A stretch of 44,367 bases of DNA from a virus, in IMG/VR virus record IMGVR_UViG_3300029267_003851, positions 1 through 44,367 of that record. One strand, written 5' to 3'. Positions 1-15,013 of the stretch are shown in pieces. Below the pieces are notes generated by a model, which worked only from the letters and a program-made list of their open reading frames with translations, did no database searches and was not told the DNA's origin. A program made the translations under genes and the position numbers. Within the stretch, counting starts at the first letter, position 1; each line of letters opens with the position of its first letter.

Positions 1-7391
<7,391 letters not shown>

Positions 7392-7401
7392 CTACTGCGA
7401 T

Positions 7402-7854
7402 CTAATAATCATAGACAATAATTAAGATATCATCCGTTGTAATGTATTCTCGTAAGCCCGTACCTATCCCATTATTGTTAAAGTGCAGTTCGCTTCCATT
7501 TAAAACTTCAAAATCTGGAATCGCACCTGTGGTGCCAACCGATAGTTTGTTGACTTGACGTGGTCCGCGATAGATGTCAACCGTAACACCTTCGGGATCA
7601 AGAGGGGTCTGTTCTAACATAAAATAACCGTTTGCGGTTTCATCGGCGGTTATTTTGTGCATTTCTTGCTTTCGTGCCCCACCACTACCAGAAAGTGCGA
7701 TAACCGATCCATTAACTCGGTCAGGAAGATTATCATAGGCAGAAGGACCATCGGACCATCTTAAAATTTTGAAGATGTTCCCTAGATCGTAGCCACGAAG
7801 CTGGCGATGTTCCGCAGATCCATGTCCCTTACCAGTTACCGATGATGCTCCCAT
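7402..7854 (-). CDS. Putative virion protein upstream of the collagen fibre
   Basis: About 150 residues from the ATG at 7854 (MGASSVTGKGHGS). An in-frame ATG at 7887 or GTG at 7902 could also be the start, and no strong ribosome site decides between them. The C-terminal half (YFMLEQTPLDPEGVTVDIY ... LREYITTDDILIIVYDY) has the look of the beta-rich modules found in phage fibre, head-decoration and baseplate proteins that end in a DxLxIxY strand; this is a resemblance, not an identification. It is co-directional with the collagen gene 16 bases downstream, so an adaptor or attachment role is inferred. The 103-base gap to the divergent hldE-like gene must hold promoters for both directions, but I see no convincing box there. 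Confidence 0.6.
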   Translation of the reverse strand: MGASSVTGKGHGSAEHRQLRGYDLGNIFKILRWSDGPSAYDNLPDRVNGSVIALSGSGGARKQEMHKITADETANGYFMLEQTPLDPEGVTVDIYRGPRQVNKLSVGTTGAIPDFEVLNGSELHFNNNGIGTGLREYITTDDILIIVYDY

Positions 7855-7957
7855 ATTCTTTACACTCTGACAAACAGAACTTATCATATATAGAACTTTC
7901 ACAGCTAAACATGCTGTTTCTCTTCAACAAAATTTCGTCTACTTACTTGAATAAGGT

Positions 7958-9364
7958 ATGAAAGAGCTAGAAACATTCCTTCGTCGAAACAAGAAATACA
8001 ATATTAAAATCGCCGTTGTGGGCGATACAATGATTGATGAGTATTACTCGGTTTGTGCAAATCGTGTTAGTCCTGAGTTCCCAATTCCGGTTATGCGACG
8101 AGATGACAACAAGCCTAGTTCCTATTGTCCAGGCGGGGCAGGCAATGTTTGCGGACAATTTCGACATTTCAATGTCGATGTGCGGCATTTTGCTTTGGCC
8201 GATTCATATGCCGAAATGATTTTAGAAGAGTTCGGTATTTCCAGCGGATACTGTGCTGCTTTGGTGGGTTCTAGTAATGTGCCTCGCAAAAAAAGATTTT
8301 ACCAAGGAGATTTTCCGCTTTGCCGACTCGATATTGAAGCACATAACTACGGTCTGGATCTTCCTTGTTTGAAAAGAAAGCAAGAAGAGCTTTTTTCGAA
8401 GTTTGTCAATTCTGAAAAAGATATTGTGATCCTTTCCGACTATGGCAAAGGGCTTTTCAGTGCAGGCCATGGAACGAGTCTCTGGATTCAAAAGAATGAA
8501 AACGAAATCCCTATTATCGTAGATCCGAAAGGTGGCCCTGTAAGTCGTTGGAAAGGATGCACAATCATCAAGCCCAACGCAAAGGAAGCTGCGGAACTAA
8601 GCGGAGAAGATGATTGGAAAAAACAATGCCACTATTTCTTGAAAGAAACAGAGTGCTTGGCAGTTGTCATCACGCAAGGCGGTACAGGAGTAGTTGGTAA
8701 CGTGATGGGTCGCGAGTTTGAATATAGGCCAAAAAAAACTGTCAAGGCGAACAGCGTTATTGGTGCTGGTGATTGTTTCATTGCCTTCTTAGCTATGGGA
8801 TTAGCTCATGCTATCGATATCATAGATGTAGTCGAGATTGCTTTCGAAGCGGGAGCGATTTACGTTCAAAGAAAACACAATCAACCCATAGCAATCGAGG
8901 ATTTACTTGGGCCGTGTAGGGTCAAGCACGTAAATCCAGAAAATCTAGCCAAAAGAAACTTCACACTAGCCTGTACAAATGGTGTATTCGATATGCTCCA
9001 TGCGGGGCACTTGGCTACATTGGAGTTTGCAAAAACCAAAGCAGATAAATTAGTCGTATTGGTTAATTCCGATGAAAGTACCAAGCGATTGAAGGGGGAT
9101 CATCGACCTATTGTCCCTCTAAAACAAAGAATAGAGATGCTAGCCGCACTAGAATGCGTTGATTATGTAGTTCCGTTTGAAGAAACGACACCATATCACA
9201 CAATCAAGAAAATTAGACCAGATTGTCTAATAAAAGGTGGAGATTACGACAAGAAAAAGATCAATTCAGCCGAGATTGTGGGAAAAGAGAACGTTTTTCT
9301 GGCCCCTTTCTTGGAAGGATTTTCTACCTCTAGTGTTATTGACAAAATCAAGCGAGATTGTTAG
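7958..9364 (+). CDS. hldE: Bifunctional heptose-7-phosphate kinase / heptose-1-phosphate nucleotidyltransferase (HldE-like)
   Basis: 468 residues, close to the roughly 477 of bacterial HldE, with both domains in the usual order. Residues 1 to about 320 form a PfkB/ribokinase-type kinase with DPKGG, KPNAKEAAELSG and the GAGD anion-hole/catalytic motif near residue 269. Residues from about 335 form a cytidylyltransferase-like domain with TNGVFDMLHAGH (HxGH near 347-350) and IKGGDYDKKKI. In bacteria the enzyme phosphorylates D-glycero-D-manno-heptose-7-phosphate at C1 and later adenylylates the heptose-1-phosphate toward ADP-heptose. GmhA, GmhB and HldD are not in this window, so the phage would depend on the host or on distant genes. 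It is divergent from the fibre operon, and three glycosyltransferase-like genes lie elsewhere in the window. Confidence 0.9.
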   Translation: MKELETFLRRNKKYNIKIAVVGDTMIDEYYSVCANRVSPEFPIPVMRRDDNKPSSYCPGGAGNVCGQFRHFNVDVRHFALADSYAEMILEEFGISSGYCAALVGSSNVPRKKRFYQGDFPLCRLDIEAHNYGLDLPCLKRKQEELFSKFVNSEKDIVILSDYGKGLFSAGHGTSLWIQKNENEIPIIVDPKGGPVSRWKGCTIIKPNAKEAAELSGEDDWKKQCHYFLKETECLAVVITQGGTGVVGNVMGREFEYRPKKTVKANSVIGAGDCFIAFLAMGLAHAIDIIDVVEIAFEAGAIYVQRKHNQPIAIEDLLGPCRVKHVNPENLAKRNFTLACTNGVFDMLHAGHLATLEFAKTKADKLVVLVNSDESTKRLKGDHRPIVPLKQRIEMLAALECVDYVVPFEETTPYHTIKKIRPDCLIKGGDYDKKKINSAEIVGKENVFLAPFLEGFSTSSVIDKIKRDC

Positions 9365-9388
9365 AATGTCTAAAAATGAGGTAACCTA

Positions 9389-10369
9389 ATGGATCTCCCA
9401 GTCCCACTCTATGCATTTGTTATCGAAGAAGAACTTCGAAGAGCGAAAAACGATAGCTTGTTTTGGCAAGTAACCTTGAAGATCAAAGAGGGAACTGTCA
9501 AGGGCTTTATGTGGGGAGCTAGTGCTGATGCTGAACAAAGCATGAAATATCCCCATATCGGTGATATCATAGAACTCACCGATTTTAAAGATCAAATGGA
9601 TGAAAGAAAATCCATTATCATCAACAGTTTCACAAGACTGCCTGAAGATGTCCTCCCTAAAGAGTTCCAGGAAATTTTAGAATTTGAAAAGGCATCCGAT
9701 GAGGATATAAAATGGGCGAAGGGCATCATCAACGACAAAAAGGCCTTTAAGAACAAAAATAATTTTGATTTTACGATGGCTTGTATTGATGTCGTTGGTA
9801 AAGACCAATTTTACAATTGTCCTGCTGCCACCCTCGTTCATCATCAATATCAGGGCGGTCTATTTATTCACACCGCAGAAGTAGTAGAGTTGGCAAGTGC
9901 TGTTGCGATGCTTTCCAAGCGAAGATATCCTTTCGTCAACCTAGATGTGGTTCGCTCGGCGGCAATCTTGCATGATTTGGGGAAAGTTAAAACTTACTAT
10001 TTCAATAAAGTCGGTGCTGCTCAATCGCTAATTACTGAAAAGATTATTGGCCATCTCTTCTACGGAATGCACGTTGTCTACAACACTGCTAAGGATTGCG
10101 ATGTCTGCGAGCAATTTGTAAATGAAGTTTTGCACTGCATTGCCAGTCATCACGGCGACCCACAGTACGGCTCATTAAAAACCGTTCAATCAATCGAAGC
10201 GGGTATTATCAGCCGTAGTGACTATATCAGTTCCAGAAATGGTATGTTAGCTAAGGTCATCGGAGAAGCAATGGCTTCGGAAAACCCATCGTTGCAAGAC
10301 AATTTTGAGGTTTACAAGGAGTATTATTTCCGATCTTTAGGTATGGAAGAATATTTAAGGGGAGAATAG
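9389..10369 (+). CDS. YhaM-family 3'-5' exonuclease-like protein (OB fold + HD domain)
   Basis: 326 residues. The N-terminal ~90 residues look like the OB-fold nucleic-acid-binding domain of YhaM (SLFWQVTLKIKEGTVKGFMW). From about residue 150 there is an HD domain: HHQYQGGLFIHTAEVVELA, AAILHDLGKVKTYYF (HD near 194-195) and CIASHHGD, the same order and spacing as in YhaM/CBF1-type exoribonucleases. All the metal-binding His/Asp positions I expect are present, so it is probably active on RNA or single-stranded DNA. It follows hldE by 24 bases with a modest ribosome site and ends just before a strong terminator. Confidence 0.85.
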   Translation: MDLPVPLYAFVIEEELRRAKNDSLFWQVTLKIKEGTVKGFMWGASADAEQSMKYPHIGDIIELTDFKDQMDERKSIIINSFTRLPEDVLPKEFQEILEFEKASDEDIKWAKGIINDKKAFKNKNNFDFTMACIDVVGKDQFYNCPAATLVHHQYQGGLFIHTAEVVELASAVAMLSKRRYPFVNLDVVRSAAILHDLGKVKTYYFNKVGAAQSLITEKIIGHLFYGMHVVYNTAKDCDVCEQFVNEVLHCIASHHGDPQYGSLKTVQSIEAGIISRSDYISSRNGMLAKVIGEAMASENPSLQDNFEVYKEYYFRSLGMEEYLRGE

Positions 10370-10388
10370 TTGAACTGAGACTATTTTT

Positions 10389-10428
10389 AAAAACTCCCTT
10401 TCGCCTACGGCGAAAGGGAGTTTTTTTT
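10389..10428 (+). terminator. Rho-independent terminator after the hldE-exonuclease operon
   Basis: A 14-base-pair stem (AACTCCCTTTCGCC paired with GGCGAAAGGGAGTT, loop TAC/TACG) is followed by eight T. The left side is also A-rich, so the minus-strand transcript ends in a short U run too and the structure may work in both directions. Confidence 0.9.
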
Positions 10429-10465
10429 CTTGTTTGACACAATTGGATCACTATAATAGTAGTGA

Positions 10466-10720
10466 ATGGACAAACAAGCAACGAAACACATAGACAAGAA
10501 ATGCCATTTCTGTGATGAAGACAACTATGATCTCCTCGATCTACACAGAATCACTCCCGGCTCCGAAGGTGGCAAATACACACGGGACAATACCGTCACC
10601 ACTTGTAGCAATTGCCATCGAGCTACTCATGCTGGTGTGATTGTCATTGACCGGTGGTACATAAGCACCAAGGGTCGGGTTCTTCACTACTTCGTTGAGG
10701 GTGAAGAGAGATTTGATTGA
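10466..10720 (+). CDS. Small HNH/zinc-finger protein
   Basis: 84 residues with CHFC near the N-terminus, HRITPGSEGGKYTRDN, then CSNCHRATHAG. This is the C-x2-C ... H ... N ... C-x2-C-H-x3-H layout of compact HNH endonuclease domains, with essentially nothing else attached. It could be a stand-alone nicking enzyme or a DNA-binding accessory to packaging; free-standing HNH proteins often sit next to terminase genes in phages, as here. No Shine-Dalgarno is obvious. A TATAAT box at 10452-10457 lies only 8 bases before the ATG, so the mRNA may be nearly leaderless. The 3' end overlaps the convergent terminase gene by 34 bases. Confidence 0.75.
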   Translation: MDKQATKHIDKKCHFCDEDNYDLLDLHRITPGSEGGKYTRDNTVTTCSNCHRATHAGVIVIDRWYISTKGRVLHYFVEGEERFD

Positions 10721-11673
10721 GTTATTTCAATGTTGTTTTTCAAAATTTGAAATTTCCTCTCTTCTAAATCCCTGATCTTTCTTCGAATTGCTTCTTCTTC
10801 GTCCTCATATTTGAGCCTGTATGCGGCCTCAATTAGAGTCAATCTTTCTTGTTTTGAGAGTCTTTTCTTAGAGGCAATTTCCAAAAGTTGGTCAACGAGA
10901 CTTGGAAGTTCAGTTGGTTGCCAATCGCTGATGAACTTTCCTTCTATTTCTTGAAGGAATTTCTTTTCTCCCATGTTGCTTTTCATCTCTTTGATCTTTT
11001 GGGGATCTTGAAAATCGGGATGTTCTGTGTAGTGAGATTTGAAGACATGGAAAAAATTCTCTTCGTCCAATGCACTGTGGTATGTTTCTTCAAACCAGTT
11101 CCCGACACCGTTTGCAGTCGAAAGGACAAAACATTTTCCTCCGCAAGCAATTGTTGGATACATGGCTTTCCAATGTTCCAACATATTGGGAATAAATGCT
11201 GCTTCATCAATGAAGGCGTGGGTAATAGATTTCCCTCTTGCCTTCTGAAGAGTGTAAAATGAAAGTTGGCTATTGGTTCTAGGTAATTTCTTTTCATGCT
11301 GGGTATTTCTTTCCAATTTTGGCCGCATCCAGTCGGGCAAGTTGTCTAGGACCTGGGTTGCTATTTTTCCCAAGTGAATTGCTTCCCTGTCCGTTTTGGA
11401 GTAGACATTGAAAGATTGATCTAAATAGAACATACACTTCCACAATGCATAGACGACAGTCATAGTTGTAAAACCGCCTTGTCGGAATTTGACTCCAATC
11501 ACGTATGGATAATTTTGATAGGAATCCACTAATCTTTGTTGAAAAGGATAGAGTTTTAAAGGGATTATGTCATGCTTCCAATGTCTGATTTTGACATAGT
11601 TCTCAGCAAAATAAGAGAAGCTTTCACTACAAGCGTTTTCTTCATCTATACGACTTTTATATTCTTTACTCAT
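10687..11673 (-). CDS. Terminase large-subunit-like ATPase, nuclease domain not seen
   Basis: 328 residues from the ATG at 11673, which has AAAAGG upstream; a GTG 30 bases earlier is less likely. It has the adenine-binding/Walker A region KFRQGGFTT at residues 62-70, Walker B with catalytic Glu AFIDEA at 153-158, and an STANG coupling motif near 183, matching the ATPase domain of T4 gp17-like motors. The classical Walker A lysine is Phe, as in some other phage terminases with an RQxGF/I motif. After about residue 250 there is only a charged helical tail (RLKYEDEEEAIRRKIRDLEE). The RNase H-like nuclease domain, normally another ~200 residues, is absent. Either the terminase is split and the nuclease is encoded elsewhere, or this is a related motor. 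Confidence 0.8.
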   Translation of the reverse strand: MSKEYKSRIDEENACSESFSYFAENYVKIRHWKHDIIPLKLYPFQQRLVDSYQNYPYVIGVKFRQGGFTTMTVVYALWKCMFYLDQSFNVYSKTDREAIHLGKIATQVLDNLPDWMRPKLERNTQHEKKLPRTNSQLSFYTLQKARGKSITHAFIDEAAFIPNMLEHWKAMYPTIACGGKCFVLSTANGVGNWFEETYHSALDEENFFHVFKSHYTEHPDFQDPQKIKEMKSNMGEKKFLQEIEGKFISDWQPTELPSLVDQLLEIASKKRLSKQERLTLIEAAYRLKYEDEEEAIRRKIRDLEERKFQILKNNIEITQSNLSSPSTK

Positions 11674-11735
11674 GGTACGATAACCTTTTGTTAGGTGGAA
11701 CACAATAGAACCACGGTAATAATGTAGTGGCGGTG

Positions 11736-11742
11736 CTAAATA
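11736..11742 (+). promoter_or_regulatory. CTAAATA box, candidate late promoter
   Basis: CTAAATA lies 14 bases before the ATG of a capsid-targeted protein and just ahead of a GGAGG ribosome site. It resembles the T4 late promoter box TATAAATA. The same box recurs before five other genes in this window. Confidence 0.4.
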
Positions 11743-11756
11743 TTGCGGAGGATATG

Positions 11757-12122
11757 ATGAAATTCAGCACATGGTTAGAGATGAAGGGGCTACCTCAACT
11801 GGCTGCACCGGGCGATATACCCAAAAGGAAGCCCGAGGCTAAACTTTTCGATATTGATAAGTGGCTACAAACAGTTAAAAATCACCTAGTCGAAATCAAA
11901 CGAGGAGCAGACGTTATGGGTGGCGAAATCAGCGATGAAAATGTTGCTCGTTTGAACATGGTCAATACCATTTTAAGAAAAACCCAGGAAAATATTGGTA
12001 TGGCCTTACCAGAACCAGTCGAATCAGAACCAGTCGAATCAGAACCAGTCGAACCAAAGAAAGAAGAACCGGATGAATGGATTAAATTTAGACAAGATAT
12101 AGGACGCGGACTTGCACTATGA
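11757..12122 (+). CDS. Putative internal head protein with capsid-targeting-like N-terminus
   Basis: 121 residues starting MKFSTWLEMKG. The ATG at 11757 is chosen over 11754 because it is better spaced from GGAGG at 11747. The N-terminus fits the M-x-F-x-x-F/W-L pattern shared by several proteins here and by the T4 capsid-targeting sequence. The middle is helical and charged. The C-terminus has a short tandem repeat, EPVESEPVESEPVEP (15-base DNA repeat, about 12009-12052), and ends at an ATGA overlap with the next gene. No enzymatic motif is visible. A packaged internal protein or core component is inferred. Confidence 0.65.
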   Translation: MKFSTWLEMKGLPQLAAPGDIPKRKPEAKLFDIDKWLQTVKNHLVEIKRGADVMGGEISDENVARLNMVNTILRKTQENIGMALPEPVESEPVESEPVEPKKEEPDEWIKFRQDIGRGLAL

Positions 12123-12508
12123 ATTTTCGGCAATGGTTAGAACAATATACACGCGAAGAATTGGAGCGAATGCCGACCGAGAAACTAGACAAAATGGCAT
12201 ATGGCTTCACTGATGATGAAGTGGTGTATTTGAATCCCAAGCAAATCACTATTGCTTACGATACAGATTTAGCTTTTGCTAAGGAAGACATGAAACATTT
12301 TTGTCATCATAGTAGTTTGTCATGTATAGAATGGGCTGAACGAGTGGATTTGCAAGATCCTGTTGAAGTAGATCTAGAAAGAGGCAAATACATATTACGT
12401 GACGGACATCACAGATATCTCGCAGCAGAAATTCTAGAAAAACCGTTGCCCGCAATTATCACCATTAAAGACAATCCGATTGATGTTATCCTTAGGAGAC
12501 AAAAGTGA
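12119..12508 (+). CDS. ParB/sulfiredoxin-like domain protein with capsid-targeting-like N-terminus
   Basis: 129 residues. The start MNFRQWLEQY matches the shared capsid-targeting-like pattern. The C-terminal half (DPVEVDLERGKYILRDGHHRYLAA ... PAIIT) matches the ParB N-terminal/Srx fold, where the GxHR-type motif binds or hydrolyses nucleotide; here it reads DGHHRYLAA at about residues 97-105. Such single-domain ParB-like proteins in phages can be nucleases or CTPases. It overlaps the preceding stop by ATGA and the following GTG start by GTGA, so it is translationally coupled on both sides. Activity is inferred only. Confidence 0.7.
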   Translation: MNFRQWLEQYTREELERMPTEKLDKMAYGFTDDEVVYLNPKQITIAYDTDLAFAKEDMKHFCHHSSLSCIEWAERVDLQDPVEVDLERGKYILRDGHHRYLAAEILEKPLPAIITIKDNPIDVILRRQK

Positions 12509-12930
12509 ATTTCCGAGAGTTTTTGAATATAGTTGAAGGTGGAGCCGGATCAGGAACCAAGTTCACAGGTTCGGGCTTGAATGCTGGCGGTCAAGCTCAA
12601 GCCGGAAGGGGAATGACCAAACCCAGCAATCCTCAAACTAAAACCGTTCCTTTTCCTCCTCCTCCAAGTGAAATGACTCCTGGAACACCCGGAGCCCCAC
12701 CGGGTTGGGTCGCTGGCTTTTCACCTTTTGCAGCCGGTGTTGGAAATTCAAAACCTCAAGAACCACCCAAGCCAGGATGGATGGGTGCAGGTAAATCAAA
12801 AGAAGAAATCGAAGGTGGTTCTTTTGGCGGTGGTGGTCCCAAGGGAATCAAGGCAAATCGACAAGGACTGACTCCTCCATCACAACCACAGCCTGGAAAG
12901 CCTGCTGGAATGGAAAAGCCTAAGCTCTAA
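12505..12930 (+). CDS. Disordered Pro/Gly-rich protein with capsid-targeting-like N-terminus
   Basis: 141 residues starting at a GTG (12505) that overlaps the previous stop. The N-terminus MNFREFLNIVEGG carries the shared motif followed by I-V-E before GG, which fits the L/I-x-E consensus cut by the T4 prohead protease gp21. The rest is low-complexity, rich in Gly, Pro, Lys and Ser (PFPPPPS, GGGGPKG, PSQPQPGKP) and very probably unfolded. A small DNA-condensing or space-filling internal head protein is the best guess; no enzymatic features are seen. Confidence 0.65.
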   Translation: MNFREFLNIVEGGAGSGTKFTGSGLNAGGQAQAGRGMTKPSNPQTKTVPFPPPPSEMTPGTPGAPPGWVAGFSPFAAGVGNSKPQEPPKPGWMGAGKSKEEIEGGSFGGGGPKGIKANRQGLTPPSQPQPGKPAGMEKPKL

Positions 12931-12936
12931 TATAGC

Positions 12937-13152
12937 ATGCAATTCTACAGTCTTTACAATAAACGACTTGATAGAAAACTCAAACATCCAAAAATCGGCA
13001 TTTGGTATTCTAACGATTTCGATGAAGCAAAAAAAATGCTGGAAGCTTGTATGGAATACCTGGAAGCATCTGGATTATCGGATTTTAAGGAAGATTTTGT
13101 TATCTTAGACGAATCAACCGGCAATGAAATTAACACCTCTGCGGATACATAA
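12937..13152 (+). CDS. Hypothetical small protein
   Basis: 71 residues (MQFYSLYNKRLDRKLKHPKI). It reads as a small alpha/beta protein with the pattern GIWYSNDFDEAKKMLEACMEYLEASG followed by a predicted strand DFVILDE. I do not recognise the family. AATATAGC abuts the ATG and there is no Shine-Dalgarno in the 6-base gap to the previous stop, so it is translated either by coupling or from a very short leader. Confidence 0.6.
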   Translation: MQFYSLYNKRLDRKLKHPKIGIWYSNDFDEAKKMLEACMEYLEASGLSDFKEDFVILDESTGNEINTSADT

Positions 13153-13174
13153 TAGTAGAATCCAAGGAGGTGCT

Positions 13175-13555
13175 ATGAGATACTTTATTTTCCTAGCTGT
13201 TTTCGCATTGGTTTTTGGAGCTATTGTTGCCGGAACGAAGTCCATTGATAGTTCCACGAAACTTTGTGGTGTTAGCTCCTCTTCATGTGGAGTGAGTGCT
13301 GACACTAGTGCAGTTTCTTCGGGACATCCCTACTGGCTACCCGGCCCCGCTCAACCAGTCAAAAAATACAGCTATCAGCAACATTACCAACAAGGCAATA
13401 ATGGATCTTGCTACACGTATTGCCATAAGGGCTATTACGACCGATGGGCTTGGCAACCATGCCAACCGGTCAGAAACGTAGTACGGTTTTTCCACAACCG
13501 GAGACCGATCCGACGAGGAATTGGGTTCCTCCTTTTCGGTCGTCGTTGCTGTTAA
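13175..13555 (+). CDS. Exported Cys-rich small protein
   Basis: 126 residues from the ATG at 13175, behind an ideal AAGGAGG. Residues 1-22 form a signal peptide or N-terminal anchor (MRYFIFLAVFALVFGAIVAG). The mature part contains Cys residues in short clusters (LCGVSSSSCG, SCYTYCH, CQPV, a final RRCC), several aromatic residues and an Arg-rich tail. Disulfide bonding in the periplasm is likely. A -10-like TACATAAT sits about 25 bases upstream. No family is recognised; superinfection exclusion or envelope modification would fit but is not shown. Confidence 0.65.
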   Translation: MRYFIFLAVFALVFGAIVAGTKSIDSSTKLCGVSSSSCGVSADTSAVSSGHPYWLPGPAQPVKKYSYQQHYQQGNNGSCYTYCHKGYYDRWAWQPCQPVRNVVRFFHNRRPIRRGIGFLLFGRRCC

Positions 13556-13582
13556 ACTAAAGCCGTCTTACTTGTTTATAGT

Positions 13583-14086
13583 ATGACAGGTAATGACTTA
13601 GGCATATTGATCCGCTGCCAGCAGCATCCGTGTCACCGTTGGATGTCTTTTGCGGCATGGTACTCGATTACCAAATTTCTACCGGATGCAATGGTAGCGG
13701 TCTATCTAATCAGAGCCAAACCTAAACTCGACTCTTTCGTCTGGCCCTATAAGTGTAGGGTGCCATTCTTTCAATGCGAAAGTGAAGCCGATCCTTTTGA
13801 ATGTATAAATTTTGCAGAACGGAAAAAATTCTGTATAGATTCTTCGGTGATCGCGGTGCGTTCTTATGACGGTAATTTAGATATTAGCAGCACCAAATCC
13901 GATAAGCTGACCACTTTTGTTGATTATTCTGAAGGATGTGCTGACTTTGTCATGGAACAATGGATAAATAGATTGGATGCACCGTTTTCGAAGACAAAAC
14001 TCTTCACAAACGATGACATGACAGCGAATGAAATTGCAGTTCTTAAACTGTGGGAAAGAATGAGGCATTTCTACACCGCACTATAG
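13583..14086 (+). CDS. Hypothetical protein (PCHRWMSFAAWYSI motif)
   Basis: 167 residues. The N-terminal part (IRCQQHPCHRWMSFAAWYSI, then LPDAMVAVYLIRAKP) looks like a compact alpha/beta fold with a His/Cys/Trp-rich motif. No catalytic signature that I can name is present. TTATAGT abuts the ATG and there is no obvious ribosome site, so initiation on a very short leader is possible. It is followed by a gene that starts 8 bases after its stop. Confidence 0.55.
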   Translation: MTGNDLGILIRCQQHPCHRWMSFAAWYSITKFLPDAMVAVYLIRAKPKLDSFVWPYKCRVPFFQCESEADPFECINFAERKKFCIDSSVIAVRSYDGNLDISSTKSDKLTTFVDYSEGCADFVMEQWINRLDAPFSKTKLFTNDDMTANEIAVLKLWERMRHFYTAL

Positions 14087-14094
14087 GAGACCAA

Positions 14095-14409
14095 ATGGAC
14101 AGATTTAACTTCGAAGAACCGGATGATTTCGATGGAGAATATGTTTATGGAGAAGATGAGGAAATGGTTCCTGAAGGAACTATGTTCTTAATGTATCCCC
14201 AGCAAGGACATGCAAGCGAATTAGTCCAGATGGCCCAAACGGGGATGATAATCACCGAACTCAACCAAAAATTGCTTCTAATTACTCTGCAAATACTAGA
14301 AAAATCTTGGTTCTGGCGATTCCGTTCTCAGGCCAAGAAAATAAAACTAATTCAAAAAACCTACGGCGATTTGAATCAGATTATGGATCAAACATATCAA
14401 GAGGAATAA
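14095..14409 (+). CDS. Hypothetical acidic/helical protein
   Basis: 104 residues from the ATG at 14095 behind AGGAG. The first ~35 residues are very acidic (EEPDDFDGEYVYGEDEE). The remainder is helical and ends in a basic stretch (SWFWRFRSQAKKIKLIQK). It is co-transcribed with the FmdB-like gene whose ATG lies one base after its stop. No known family. Confidence 0.6.
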   Translation: MDRFNFEEPDDFDGEYVYGEDEEMVPEGTMFLMYPQQGHASELVQMAQTGMIITELNQKLLLITLQILEKSWFWRFRSQAKKIKLIQKTYGDLNQIMDQTYQEE

Positions 14410-14410
14410 G

Positions 14411-14749
14411 ATGCCCTTCTACAACTTTGAATGCAAGAAGTGTGGTGAAATATATGAAGAATTAGCTGCCTACGATGAGACGGGGAAATATCCTAAAGTA
14501 AAATGCCCCGCCTGTAATTCAAAAAGCAAGCGAAAACTGATCTCTGTATGCAGTTTTACATTCGCGAATCCTGTGGGTACTGATCGTTATGAAAATTCGC
14601 ATGATTATCGTTTTCACCACAAGATGAACAAAAAAGGTGGAGTGCGGGACGAAAGAGCAGCCGCAGAGGCAGCCTCCCATATGGGAGCCCAACCATATAA
14701 CCATATAGACGATATTTCTAGTGGCCAACACTTCGGTGAAGTGAAATAG
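14411..14749 (+). CDS. FmdB-type zinc-ribbon protein
   Basis: 112 residues. The first 45 residues are a typical FmdB/CxxC_CXXC_SSSS zinc ribbon: MPFYNFECKKCGEIYEEL then VKCPACNSKSKRKLIS, with four Cys positioned to bind one zinc. The C-terminal 65 residues are charged and probably disordered. The family is small, widely spread in bacteria and phages, and has no firmly proven function; nucleic-acid binding is the usual assumption. Confidence 0.8.
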   Translation: MPFYNFECKKCGEIYEELAAYDETGKYPKVKCPACNSKSKRKLISVCSFTFANPVGTDRYENSHDYRFHHKMNKKGGVRDERAAAEAASHMGAQPYNHIDDISSGQHFGEVK

Positions 14750-14785
14750 AGGTTGATTTCTAGGTAGATTTTTGATATAGTGGCT

Positions 14786-15013
14786 ATGGAAAAACTAGAA
14801 TTTCGCTTATTGGTTGAAGAAGAAATCCTAGAGGCCCAAATCCCGGAAGGATATTACAACATCTTTGGAAATCTGTTTCAGGGATATCAAATCAATGCCA
14901 ACTTGAATGGAGAAAACTTCAGAGGTATTGGTAAATTCCGTGACATCCATACAGCCTTAGATAAAGCAAATAAACACTATGCTGAGTTCAAGAAAAGAAA
15001 AAACAATGAATAG
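14786..15013 (+). CDS. Hypothetical small protein
   Basis: 75 residues (MEKLEFRLLVEEEILEA). The ATG at 14786 is preferred to the GTG at 14780. A TATAGT box at 14776-14781 lies only 4 bases upstream and no Shine-Dalgarno is visible. The sequence alternates predicted strands and ends in a helix (ALDKANKHYAEFKKRK). Its end overlaps the following Tat-type gene by 8 bases. Family unknown. Confidence 0.55.
   Translation: MEKLEFRLLVEEEILEAQIPEGYYNIFGNLFQGYQINANLNGENFRGIGKFRDIHTALDKANKHYAEFKKRKNNE

Noticed and set aside
10434-10457. Strong sigma70 promoter from TTGACA and TATAAT
   Set aside because: The two boxes are only 12 bases apart, too close for sigma70. The TATAAT alone may still matter.
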